Assembly: GCA_044224515.1 (NCBI GenBank)
Contig: JBGAKH010000007.1
Location: 156,858-220,857 of the forward strand
Reading direction: 5' to 3'
Length of the DNA stretch: 64,000 nt
From: JBBATK01 sp044224515
GTDB taxonomy: Bacteria; Bacteroidota; Ignavibacteria; Kapaibacteriales; NICIL-2
Below the pieces are notes generated by a model. The model saw only the letters and a list, made by a program, of their open reading frames with translations. It ran no database searches and was not told the origin of the DNA. The position numbers and the translations under genes were made by a program. This document shows positions 52,012 to 60,695 of this stretch, in pieces. Numbering within the stretch: position 1 is the first letter of the stretch; each line of letters starts with the position of its first letter.

Positions 52012-52782
52012 CTAGTGTTTGATCTCCAGCCACTTTCTGAGATCAATGAGCATGGCCGGTGAAATGGCATGAGCAGCGGTGTATTCATGATAACTTGGTT
52101 TTAGACCGAATGACGTGAGGCGGTCTCGTGCTTCACGAGCTCGACGAACGGACAACACGACGTCTTCCGTACCATGCGAGATGAAGATGCGCAGCGCGGA
52201 CAGTGCCGGGGCGCGCAGAATGCTATCTGCAGACGGACCAACGAGTCGACCACTCATCACAATGATTCCACTAAGTAGTTCAGGGTGTCGTAAACCCACC
52301 GCGTAGCTCATCACAGCACCCTGACTAAAGCCTCCCAAATATAATTCTTCGTTATGCGAACAGTAGCGCTTCCTAAGCTCAGTAATAAACAGAGTAAGCC
52401 CTTCAACGCTCATAGCCATTTGTTCCTTGTTATAGCGTCGTTCAGTCGTGTCTGAGTCAGGTGCTGCGAAATTGACATCGAACCAACAATAGCTCTGTTT
52501 GCCAATGGTGTACGGTGCACGGATCGAGACCACTCGAATGTTCGTCGCGAAACTCCGGGCTAGCGTGTGCATATCCTGTTCATTGCTGCCATAGCCGTGC
52601 AGTAAAACCAGCGTTTGACAATTCCGTGCTGTCTTTGAAGCCTCGCGAATCACCGTATATGGCTTCCACTCGGCTATCAAGCCCACTGGCCGGAGCACAA
52701 AGAGGAGCAACAGGGCAGATATCACGATCCCGCTTTTGTTCAAGGCAGGTCTCATGGGAAATCTCAAGCGTGCGCTGACCAT
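52012..52782 (-). CDS. alpha/beta-hydrolase, phospholipase/carboxylesterase family
   Basis: 256 residues from ATG 52782. A GTG at 52836 and an ATG at 52755 are alternatives; the last leaves just the hydrophobic segment GIVISALLLLFVLRPVGLIAE, probably a signal anchor. The hydrolase domain follows: oxyanion block VLLHGYGSNEQDM, nucleophile Ser in LGGFSQGAVMS, Asp in SHGTEDVVL and His in AAHAISP. This is the acyl-protein-thioesterase/carboxylesterase group (PF02230). Substrate unknown. It is convergent with the TIGR03067-like gene and divergent from the IcmF-like gene. Confidence 0.88.
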   Translation of the reverse strand: MVSARLRFPMRPALNKSGIVISALLLLFVLRPVGLIAEWKPYTVIREASKTARNCQTLVLLHGYGSNEQDMHTLARSFATNIRVVSIRAPYTIGKQSYCWFDVNFAAPDSDTTERRYNKEQMAMSVEGLTLFITELRKRYCSHNEELYLGGFSQGAVMSYAVGLRHPELLSGIIVMSGRLVGPSADSILRAPALSALRIFISHGTEDVVLSVRRAREARDRLTSFGLKPSYHEYTAAHAISPAMLIDLRKWLEIKH

Positions 52783-53121
52783 GTCTATGAGATAAGATTT
52801 TACAAGCGATGGGTCAACGTGCAATAGCCGGCACACGTACCCTTATGATCCGCACTCAAGCGTATGGCGGTAACCTTCATGGGATTGCCGTTTTTAGTAA
52901 CTTGCACCTTGGCACGGCCCTCAATTTGTGGAGAAAAATGCACACTGGTGTTTTGCCTTCGATAGACGTTTTCTGTATGCGTGGCGCGGAGCGCCCCGCA
53001 CCCTTAGGTAGCTTGAAGTTTCTTGACGCTGTCTGCTGTTTGCATGCAACGACAGAAGAGTGAACGCACATCCGCTACGAGTTTGGAGACGCCGTAGGCG
53101 GCTCGATAATGAAAAATACCT
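52783..53121 (+). other. intergenic region upstream of the IcmF-like gene
   Basis: About 340 bp. GC-rich text (GGCGCGGAGCGCC near 52983) could form a hairpin, but no ORF is convincing. Confidence 0.4.
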
Positions 53122-54552
53122 ATGAATGAAATTCCTGTTTACCGTCCCACACATACCATACGCATTGTCACAGCGGCATCGCTTTTCGACGGACACGATG
53201 CAGCTATAAACATTATGCGGCGCATCATACAATCCAGTGGTGCCGAGGTTATTCATTTAGGACATAACCGTAGCGTGAAAGAGGTCGTGGACTGCGCAAT
53301 ACAGGAGGACGTGCAAGCCATTGCCATGACTAGTTATCAGGGCGGGCACGTTGAATATCTTAAGTATATGTATGACTTGCTGCAGCAAGGTGGCGCAGGA
53401 CATATCAAGATCTTTGCCGGCGGTGGAGGAACGATTTTACCGTCGGAGATCGAAGAGCTACATGCCTATGGAATAGCGCGTGTGTACTCACCGGACGACG
53501 GACGCGAAATGGGTCTGCAGGGTATGATCAACGATCTCATGCAACAAAGTGACGTCTTAACACCTCTGACGCATTTGCCACGGATGCGCGAAGAAGTTCA
53601 GGCGCGTTCTCCATTAGCAATTGCGCAGGCAATTTCAATGATTGAGCGTGAAGACACAGACCGGCTACCCTGGTCACAGATTCTCGAGAGTAAGGGAAGT
53701 CACAGCGCGGTGTTGGGAATCACCGGAACCGGAGGCGCCGGTAAGTCATCTTTAACCGACGAGTTGGTGCGTCGCTTTTTGGAAGACTTCCATGACAAAA
53801 CCATTGCCATCATCTCTGTCGATCCGAGCAAACGCAAGACCGGAGGCGCGTTACTTGGTGATCGCATCCGGATGAATGCCGTAAGCAACGACCGAGTGTA
53901 TATGCGATCGTTTGCTACACGCGAAGCAAATGTTGCTTTGAACAAGAACGTCCGGCAGGCTTTGGACGTATTGCGTGTTGCCGGTTTCGACCTTATTATC
54001 GTAGAGACAGCCGGTATTGGGCAGAGCGACTCTCAAATCACTGAAGTGGCTGACATGAGTATGTATGTCATGACGCCTGAATACGGTGCTGCAACCCAGC
54101 TTGAGAAAATCGACATGATTGATTATGCTGATATCGTTGCATTGAACAAGTTTGACAAGCGTGGAGCAATGGATGCTCTGCGGGATGTTAAGAAACAAGT
54201 GCAGCGTTCGCGTGGGCTTTGGCACTCATCGCCGGACGACATGCCCGTCTACGGCAGTATTGCATCTCAATTCAATGACCCCGGTACGAACGCGTTGTAT
54301 CGTGCAATTATTTCGATGTTAAATACGAATCGAAATTTAGGTTGGGAGACAGCTCTAGCGCATAGCGACGAGTTGAGCGAGAAGCGCTACGTAATTCCTC
54401 CGGAGCGTACGCGCTACCTGGCAGAGATTGTCGAAGAAAACAAACGCTATGACAAGCATGCGCGCACACAAGAAGAGCTGGCACGCAAAGCGTTTCAGAT
54501 CCGCGGGAGTATTGAGATTGTTGAGAATTCACTGTCTAACAAAGAGCGCTGA
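53122..54552 (+). CDS. icmF: IcmF-like B12-binding plus GTPase protein lacking the mutase domain
   Basis: 476 residues matching only the N-terminal half of IcmF, the fused isobutyryl-CoA mutase (normally about 1,090 aa). Residues ~10-145: cobalamin-binding domain with SLFDGHDAAINIM (axial-ligand His) and the G-rich region IKIFAGGGGTILP. Residues ~195-450: MeaI-type G-protein chaperone with P-loop GTGGAGKSS (~202-210), ISVDPSKRKTGGALLGDR, VETAGIGQSD and guanine-specificity motif NKFD (342-345). The ORF then stops at TGA 54550 with SIEIVENSLSNKER, where full-length proteins enter the ~600-residue mutase. No frame downstream carries mutase text; an NlpC/P60 gene follows. It is either a stand-alone chaperone/B12 carrier or the remnant of a 3' deletion. 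Confidence 0.9.
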   Translation: MNEIPVYRPTHTIRIVTAASLFDGHDAAINIMRRIIQSSGAEVIHLGHNRSVKEVVDCAIQEDVQAIAMTSYQGGHVEYLKYMYDLLQQGGAGHIKIFAGGGGTILPSEIEELHAYGIARVYSPDDGREMGLQGMINDLMQQSDVLTPLTHLPRMREEVQARSPLAIAQAISMIEREDTDRLPWSQILESKGSHSAVLGITGTGGAGKSSLTDELVRRFLEDFHDKTIAIISVDPSKRKTGGALLGDRIRMNAVSNDRVYMRSFATREANVALNKNVRQALDVLRVAGFDLIIVETAGIGQSDSQITEVADMSMYVMTPEYGAATQLEKIDMIDYADIVALNKFDKRGAMDALRDVKKQVQRSRGLWHSSPDDMPVYGSIASQFNDPGTNALYRAIISMLNTNRNLGWETALAHSDELSEKRYVIPPERTRYLAEIVEENKRYDKHARTQEELARKAFQIRGSIEIVENSLSNKER

Positions 54553-54589
54553 CCTCACTAGTTGGATCACGTCGAGCACTGAAATTGCA

Positions 54590-55180
54590 ATGGGCGTAGC
54601 TTCGAAAGTAGTGTGTCGCATGGAATATTCGCTCGTGCTTTGTCTCTGCCTTCTTGGCACCCTCTTTCTTTGCGCCTGCTCCTCATCTATTCGCTACACC
54701 TCCAAAAGCCCCTACACTGACGGGCCTAAAACTGGTTTAACCACACGCGACGTTACCATTGGTTCAGAACCGAGTTTGCTACTAGATCCTCAGCTAAGTG
54801 CCGACCGACGAAAAATCGTACAGATAGCTCAAGAGTACCTAGGTAAAAAGTACTGTTATGGTGGTAACGGACCGAGCTGTTTCGATTGCAGTGGGTTTGT
54901 GCTTGAAGTGCTTCAACGATGCGGTTATACAAACCTACCCAGGACCGCCGCAGAGCTGTCGGCAACTCTTCCAACAAAACATAACGACTGGGAGCACGCG
55001 CAACCAGGTGACCTCATTTTCTTCGATTTTGAGCGCAGGGAAAGAGTCGGTCATGTTGGTATTGTAATGAACGACGGGTTAATGATTCATGCGTCTACAC
55101 AACGGGGAATTGTCATCGAAGACTTCCAGAGAGGAGTCTACGGAAACTGTAAACTGTGGTACGGTTTCCTTCTTAGGTGA
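54590..55180 (+). CDS. NlpC/P60 cell-wall hydrolase lipoprotein
   Basis: 196 residues from ATG 54590 (ATG 54620 is possible, but it would lack the basic n-region). Signal ending in the lipobox FLCAC. After a disordered linker (~35-70) comes an NlpC/P60 papain-like endopeptidase domain: YLGKKYCYGGNGPSCFDCSGFV (catalytic Cys in DCSG), a central PGDLIFFDFE and HVGIVMNDGLMIHAST (catalytic His). The expected cleavage is a D-Glu-diaminopimelate-type peptide bond in peptidoglycan. It starts 37 bp after the IcmF-like stop. The location is outer membrane facing the periplasm. Confidence 0.9.
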   Translation: MGVASKVVCRMEYSLVLCLCLLGTLFLCACSSSIRYTSKSPYTDGPKTGLTTRDVTIGSEPSLLLDPQLSADRRKIVQIAQEYLGKKYCYGGNGPSCFDCSGFVLEVLQRCGYTNLPRTAAELSATLPTKHNDWEHAQPGDLIFFDFERRERVGHVGIVMNDGLMIHASTQRGIVIEDFQRGVYGNCKLWYGFLLR

Positions 55181-55915
55181 ATGAATCATAGGGGCTAAGT
55201 AGCTATTTTTTGTGGAATTTGACGCAATTTCAAAAAAGCCCATGATGTCCGATTTTACCAGCATAAGTTTCCTGAATCTATTCATGTAATGTTCATTCAG
55301 GGTACATGATACTTTCACTAATTTTTTTTCATATTTTCATGTACTTAATGTGAAACCAGGTACGTAGTGGTGGGTTTAGTGCATCTACAGATTAGGCGAC
55401 CTTTTGTGAAGCGTTGATGTCGCAGAGAGTAGCAGTCGCGGCAAGAGCTTTGCAACGAACGGGCTTTTACTGATGTAGCGCACATTTTGCAGGGATAGTA
55501 CTTCTTATTCATAACGCGATGAGCAACTCATGAATTCTTCAAGAGTGTGCTGTTTTTGTGCATCAACGGTTCGTCTTACTGGTTTACGCGTGAGTAGGAT
55601 GAGGGTGGTTGGTAGAACGACAGGGTTTAAGTCAGTAGATATATAATGTGTTAGTCGATGTAGTCGGCACTGTACATTCTAGAGAGAGCTGGCATCTTTT
55701 GTAAGACATAGTTTTTACAGGTTGAGATGCATACATGTTGTCTTTACGTACGCAGTCAACGAACTCAAACATTCTTGCCCATCAGATGTGCAGAATTGGG
55801 GTTGACGACGAGGGGATAGTGAAATTCAGAAGATCAGAAAAAACAAAAAACAGAAGGATAGTGATAAACAGATTCATACGTATTGTTTAGTTGTTCACAT
55901 TTACAGGGGTTTTCT
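55181..55915 (+). other. long AT-rich intergenic region upstream of the giant surface-protein gene
   Basis: 735 bp with no convincing ORF. It contains two inverted repeats: CCTGAAT (55271) with ATTCAGG (55295-55301), and GTACATGA (55302-55309) with TCATGTAC (55337-55344); the second loop includes a T8 run. AGGGGT at 55905-55910 is the Shine-Dalgarno of the next gene. Confidence 0.45.
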
Positions 55916-58900
55916 ATGATTCAAGCAAGTACCAGATTGCAACGTAAGCTTGCAGTTCTGCTCGGCTGTATGGTGCTGGCACTGGCATCATTCAGTACCG
56001 CAAAAGCGCAGATCGCTGCGTCATGCGTGCCAACGGGTTACACATACGGCTCTAACGGTGTTGAGATGTATATGAATCCAGTCGTTATCAATGGCACGAC
56101 GTATAATTTTTCTGTAACGGGACCGAACGTTGCAGGTGCCGGACAAGCAAACACGAACGCGGTAGTGACGGGATTGCCCGGCGGTACGGTAACCATTAAT
56201 ACTGTTCCGTATTTGACCTATTACTACGGCTCTGGTTCGTGTGCACAGTGTTATGGTGGTTACTGGTTATGTTCCGTGGATTGGAATAATAACGGTACCT
56301 GGGATTCAGGTGAGCAAATGTTGAGTGCGCGCTCCATCAACGGAGCTGGTGCTTCATTTACGATTCCGTCAACTGTAACAGCAGGTCCAAAGCGTATGCG
56401 CATTTGTGCGTGTTACAGCACGACCGCCTATCTAGGTGAATGTAATACAACAACCTATTACAAGGATTTCAAGGACTTTACTTTGAATGTTGGGTACAAC
56501 AATGACTTGCAGATCAACTACGTGAGCACCACTTCTGCTCCTCCGTTCGCAGCAGGTCAGAACAACATCATCGTAAATGTTACAAATAATGGTTTGAATG
56601 CAATCACCGGAGCAGTGATCAATTATACGATCACGCCATCTACAGGGTCCGCGATTACTGGATCCGCTACATATACTGGTAACTTAGCAAATGGTGCTTC
56701 AACGAATGTTATTCTTGCATCGAACTATGATTTTCCGGCTGTTGGAAGTGTATCTGTAACAGCATCGGTTAGTACGGTAAACGGAACCACAGATGGTAAC
56801 TCTGCTAACAATAATGGATCTGCTTTGCTTGGTGCCGGCTTGAACGGTACCTATACAGTTGGTGGTTCGAGTCCCGACTTTGTCAGTATCGCTCAAGCAG
56901 CTAGCCAGTTGACAGCGGGCGGTACCATAGGCTCCGTGACCTTCAACATCCGTCCCGGTACCTATACAGAAAACGTATACATTGCTAATATTCCGGGTAG
57001 CGCTATCACCAAGCCTGTCGTATTCCAATCTGAAAGTGGAAACAAGGCATCAGTTGTGCTTCAGTACTCATGTACATCCGGTGCAGCAATTACCGGCACA
57101 ACATCTGTTGGTTTGGTTCCGACCATGCGTTTGAACAACGCTGACTACATTACCTTCAAGAACTTTACCATCGCTGCCATTAACACGACAGCCGGCTTGG
57201 GTATGGGTATTGAGTTGGTTGGTCCGACCGGCGGTGCTTCAGGTTGCGACAACGTGACATTTGACAATATGGTATTCAATGGTGTCACCTCAACAAGCAC
57301 CTCACTTGGTGATGTGTTCTTGCTTTCAGCGAACAGTGGATACCATCAAGGTTTGAATATCAACAATTGCACATTTAACAATGCAGCAATTCCGTTGTAT
57401 ATCGATTATACAAGCACCAATTATGTACCCGGTATCAAGATTAACGGCAACACATTCAACAATTTCGGATACTACGCGACACGTCTCGCCGGTACATTGG
57501 ATGCGAGTGTTACCTCGAATACCTGGACAAGCACAAGTGCTACTCTTGGCGCAGGTATCATCTTCGTTAATCACAATGGTCTCTTCAACTTCCGCAAGAA
57601 CCGCGTAAACATCCTTTCCAATGGTGGAGTATCTGCTGTAACTTCAGGTTCACGTACCACTACCGGTCAAGCGATTTTTGCAAACAACTTTGTTCGCGCA
57701 ACCGGTTCAAACGCTATCGGTATTAACTGTTCAGGTACATCGAACGTAGGTATTTTCCACAACACAGTGTACAATACCTCAGCCGGTGCTAGCTTTAACT
57801 CAGTTACAGCCACAACTAACGCAGTTACAAACAACATCTTCATTAATACCGGAAGCGGTCGCGCTTTCATTGGTGTTAGCGGTGTTACATCTAACTATAA
57901 TGACTTCTGGTCTGCTTCCACCAACTTCATGAGCTGGAACGGAACCATCTACACAACTCTTGCAAGCTTCCGTTCGGCTTCAGGACAGGACTTGAATTCT
58001 GCGAATGTCAACCCGGTGTTGGTTGACCCGACAAACAATGATCTTTCTTTGACTTTGGTCGATCCGACATTGTATGGCGTTGGTTCAACGTCTAACGGTA
58101 CTTACAATTCCGGTCTGCGTAACGTAGTGACAGATGATATCTTCAGCAACAATCGTTCGAATCGTGCTGAGATCTTCATGGGTGCTCACCAACTTGTTCC
58201 GGTGATCAGTTTCAATCCGGCTCCGCCGGCAACCCTGACGGGATGTGCCAACCAGACGCTCACAATTAGCGCAAACGCAGTAGTTAGTTTCGGTGCTCAA
58301 CTCTCCTACAGCTGGCAGCGTAATGGTGCTCCTCTACTTGATGGTGTGAACGGTGTTACCGGTGCTTCCACCAATACACTGACCATCACAAACGCGCAAC
58401 CGTCACTCAATGGTGGTGATTATGTTCTTCGCGTAACAGCTACAGGTGGTGCTGATCCTCTGATCTCCAACATCATTTCTGTAACAGTTAATGCTCCGAT
58501 CACAATTAACCAACAACCTGAAGCTCGTATCATTTGCCAAGGTAGTGAGACCTCTTTGGCTGTTGTTGCCAGCGGTACCATCCTCGGTTATCAGTGGCAA
58601 AAAGATGGTGTGAATATCTCCGGCGCCACAAGCCCGATCCTTGTCATTGGCAATGCAGGCTTCCAACAATCAGGTCGCTACCGCGTTGTAATGACCGGTA
58701 CCTGCGGAACAACCACCGTTTCGTCCAATGACGCTGCAGTTGTTGTTGCTTCAAACACACTCATCGGAACCAACCCGGACGTAACCGGCGCTGCAGTAGG
58801 TTCAACCGGCTATTTGTCAGTTGAAGTGAATGCTACCGCGAAGCCGAACGGCTATACACCTTCTTTCCAATGGTACCACGGTGCAACCAAGATGGTTGAT

Positions 58901-59220
58901 GACGGTCGTGTTAGCGGTGTAACCACCAGCCAACTTACCATTCGCAACATGCAGTCTGCAGACATCACTAAGGATTACTACTGTGTTGTTACCGGTATCT
59001 GCGGTACTCAATTCTCAGCACAAGGTGGTTTCTACGTATCACAGATCTCGATTCAAAACCAACCTTCGAGCCAAGAAGTTTGTAGCTCAAGTGATGCAAG
59101 CTTGATGGTCAGTGCTAGCTCCAACATCCCGAATGTGGTGTATAGCTATCAGTGGAAGAAGAACGGAACGAATATTTCGAACTCAAGCATGTATCAAGGT
59201 GCAACAACCAATGTCTTGAC
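55916..59220 (+). repeat. tandem duplicated gene, copy 1
   Basis: It aligns end to end with 60696-64000 at a constant offset of 4,780 bp from the start codon. Divergent in the first ~700 bp, closely similar after that, and 179/180 identical over 59041-59220 versus 63821-64000. Confidence 0.93.
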
Positions 59221-59443
59221 GATCAAGGGAGCAACGGCAGCAGAAGCAGGCGATTACACCTGTTTGGTAACAGCCAACCCGACAGGCGCAAACTTGTTGT
59301 CGCAACCAGCAACAATCTCCGTGATCAGTGCACCTGCAATCAGCACACAACCAGCAGCCAAGACGGTTTGTGAAGGCGAAGGTAACAATGAACGTTGGCA
59401 ACAGGTGCCGCACTGGGATATCAGTGGAAGCGCGCAGGCGTGA
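55916..59443 (+). CDS. giant surface protein, paralogue 1 (in-frame part): GEVED, CARDB, beta-helix, Ig-like
   Basis: The in-frame part is 1,175 residues from ATG 55916 (Shine-Dalgarno AGGGGT). Signal peptide (RKLAVLLGCMVLALASFSTAKAQ); GEVED-like domain (~25-200: VDWNNNGTWDSGEQ, AGPKRMRI); CARDB-like domain (~205-320); right-handed beta-helix (~325-770: FVSIAQAASQLTAGGTIG, TYTENVYIANIPG, YITFKNFTI, DNVTFDNMVFNG); then at least four Ig-like repeats (~775-1170: YSWQRNGAPLLDG, YQWQKDGVNISGA, FQWYHGATKMVDDG, YQWKKNGTNISNS). It is probably exported by T9SS, since the sorting domain lies downstream in a shifted frame. Its frame breaks at about 59380. The next gene is a near-copy. Confidence 0.88.
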   Translation: MIQASTRLQRKLAVLLGCMVLALASFSTAKAQIAASCVPTGYTYGSNGVEMYMNPVVINGTTYNFSVTGPNVAGAGQANTNAVVTGLPGGTVTINTVPYLTYYYGSGSCAQCYGGYWLCSVDWNNNGTWDSGEQMLSARSINGAGASFTIPSTVTAGPKRMRICACYSTTAYLGECNTTTYYKDFKDFTLNVGYNNDLQINYVSTTSAPPFAAGQNNIIVNVTNNGLNAITGAVINYTITPSTGSAITGSATYTGNLANGASTNVILASNYDFPAVGSVSVTASVSTVNGTTDGNSANNNGSALLGAGLNGTYTVGGSSPDFVSIAQAASQLTAGGTIGSVTFNIRPGTYTENVYIANIPGSAITKPVVFQSESGNKASVVLQYSCTSGAAITGTTSVGLVPTMRLNNADYITFKNFTIAAINTTAGLGMGIELVGPTGGASGCDNVTFDNMVFNGVTSTSTSLGDVFLLSANSGYHQGLNINNCTFNNAAIPLYIDYTSTNYVPGIKINGNTFNNFGYYATRLAGTLDASVTSNTWTSTSATLGAGIIFVNHNGLFNFRKNRVNILSNGGVSAVTSGSRTTTGQAIFANNFVRATGSNAIGINCSGTSNVGIFHNTVYNTSAGASFNSVTATTNAVTNNIFINTGSGRAFIGVSGVTSNYNDFWSASTNFMSWNGTIYTTLASFRSASGQDLNSANVNPVLVDPTNNDLSLTLVDPTLYGVGSTSNGTYNSGLRNVVTDDIFSNNRSNRAEIFMGAHQLVPVISFNPAPPATLTGCANQTLTISANAVVSFGAQLSYSWQRNGAPLLDGVNGVTGASTNTLTITNAQPSLNGGDYVLRVTATGGADPLISNIISVTVNAPITINQQPEARIICQGSETSLAVVASGTILGYQWQKDGVNISGATSPILVIGNAGFQQSGRYRVVMTGTCGTTTVSSNDAAVVVASNTLIGTNPDVTGAAVGSTGYLSVEVNATAKPNGYTPSFQWYHGATKMVDDGRVSGVTTSQLTIRNMQSADITKDYYCVVTGICGTQFSAQGGFYVSQISIQNQPSSQEVCSSSDASLMVSASSNIPNVVYSYQWKKNGTNISNSSMYQGATTNVLTIKGATAAEAGDYTCLVTANPTGANLLSQPATISVISAPAISTQPAAKTVCEGEGNNERWQQVPHWDISGSAQA

Positions 59444-60099
59444 ACATCAGCGGAACAACAGACGCATCGGTAGAAATCGAGACAGATGCATCGATGAACG
59501 GTCAATTGATCACCTGTGATCAACAACTATAGCGGAACAACAACCAGCAGTGAAGCAGCGTTGACCGTGAACAGCAAGCCAGTGATCACGACACAACCGA
59601 GCGACATGGTAGTGGTCAAGGGCAGTGTTGCTTAACGATCTCCGTAAGTGCAACAGGCGGAAGCGGCTACCAGTGAGTTCAGCAGACAGCAATCCCGAGA
59701 GCAACACAAAGCAGGCAAGATTGCCGAGCTACACAGAATCAATGGCCGGCAACTACGTATGCGAAGTAACAAGCAGCTGTGGCATGACAACGTCAAACGC
59801 AGCTCGTCACGAGCACCAGTGGTCGTGAAGAAGATGCATTGGCAGCAGGCTTCGGCTTGAGCAATGCAGAACCGACACCGACCAATGACTATGCGAAGGT
59901 GAACATCACGATGCCAAGTGCAGCACAAGCCCGTGTTGTATTGCATGATAGCTTCGGCCGTGAAGTAGTATTGTTCGAGGGCGTAACAAGTGGGAACCAA
60001 AGTGTTCGCATCGATGCACAGCGCAAGTTGAGCAATAGCACCTACACCTTGAGCAGTGGCTCCTACAGCTTAACGCGTAAGATGGTAGTAACGAAGTAA
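59380..60099 (+). pseudogene. frameshifted C-terminal part of paralogue 1, with T9SS sorting domain
   Basis: Continuation of the same protein in shifting frames. Reading across, about six small deletions restore an Ig-like domain (GAALGYQWKRAGVNISGTTDAS) and another (VVKGSVALTISVSATGGSGYQW). Near-deletion points: 59379-59383, 59401-59404, 59515-59520, 59628-59635, 59671-59676 and 59800-59806, each 1-2 nt. After the last, 59839-60099 is open and encodes a T9SS type A sorting domain (AKVNITMPSAAQARVVLHDSFGREVVLFEG...GSYSLTRKMVVTK). This is genuine decay or a base-calling artefact in a repeat. If the sequence is right, the protein is truncated without its secretion signal. Confidence 0.8.
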
Positions 60100-60145
60100 T
60101 ACAGATCTTCGGACATCATCAAAGGCATTAGGCCTTGAAGTAGAA

Positions 60146-60179
60146 GGACCGAGAGTGGAAACTCTCGGTCCTTTTTTTT
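60146..60179 (+). terminator. rho-independent terminator of paralogue 1
   Basis: An 11-bp perfect stem (60146-60156 with 60161-60171) with a GGAA loop, followed by T8. It lies about 45 bp after the TAA. Confidence 0.95.
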
Positions 60180-60695
60180 GGTGGTTGTATGATTGTTGGT
60201 TAAAAGAACATTGATTGCAGAGGATGATATAGCTACAGATGAACTAAAGTCCATTTGTTAGTCATTGACGCACGAGTTGTGGTGAGAGAACGTTAAGAGT
60301 TGGCTGACTACTATAAACGAGATAAAGAGATCTCTAAGTTAGCGCGTTCATCAATCTTGAGAATAATTTCAGTTCGTACTATACTCTGAGTATCCGACTA
60401 ATTCCTGAAAAACACGACAATTGGAGAGAATTGAAAGTTTTGAGAGCCGTACGTGCCGATTAGCCCCATTGTCCGCTAATGCTAAGAATAGTGTGAATAT
60501 TTACTCATAAAGTAGCAGCGTACTTTTTCATGCATCGTGAAGACAGTATTTTATTGTCCGTGCGCGGGAATTCCGAGTGACCAAACTCTATTGGAGCACT
60601 GCTATGCAGGTCCAAAACGCACAGCAAAAAGCTTATACTTTGGCAAATAGATCGTTTTTTTTTTCGTTGTTCAATCATTATTCAGAGGGACTTCC
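60180..60695 (+). other. intergenic region between the two paralogues
   Basis: About 515 bp. It contains TATACTTTGG (60634-60643), a possible -10 element, a T10 run (60655-60664) and AGAGGG as Shine-Dalgarno. No gene is visible. It is not similar by eye to the region upstream of paralogue 1. Confidence 0.45.

Noticed and set aside
52809..53071. Short ORFs on both strands upstream of the IcmF-like gene
   Set aside because: Overlapping opposite-strand frames with no start signals or family; likely chance.
53122..54552. Split IcmF gene with the mutase in another frame just downstream
   Set aside because: Frames after 54552 contain NlpC/P60 text and no mutase motifs up to 55200.
55181..55915. 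CRISPR or phage attachment site in the long AT-rich gap
   Set aside because: No repeated spacer-like units, no integrase and no direct-repeat boundaries.
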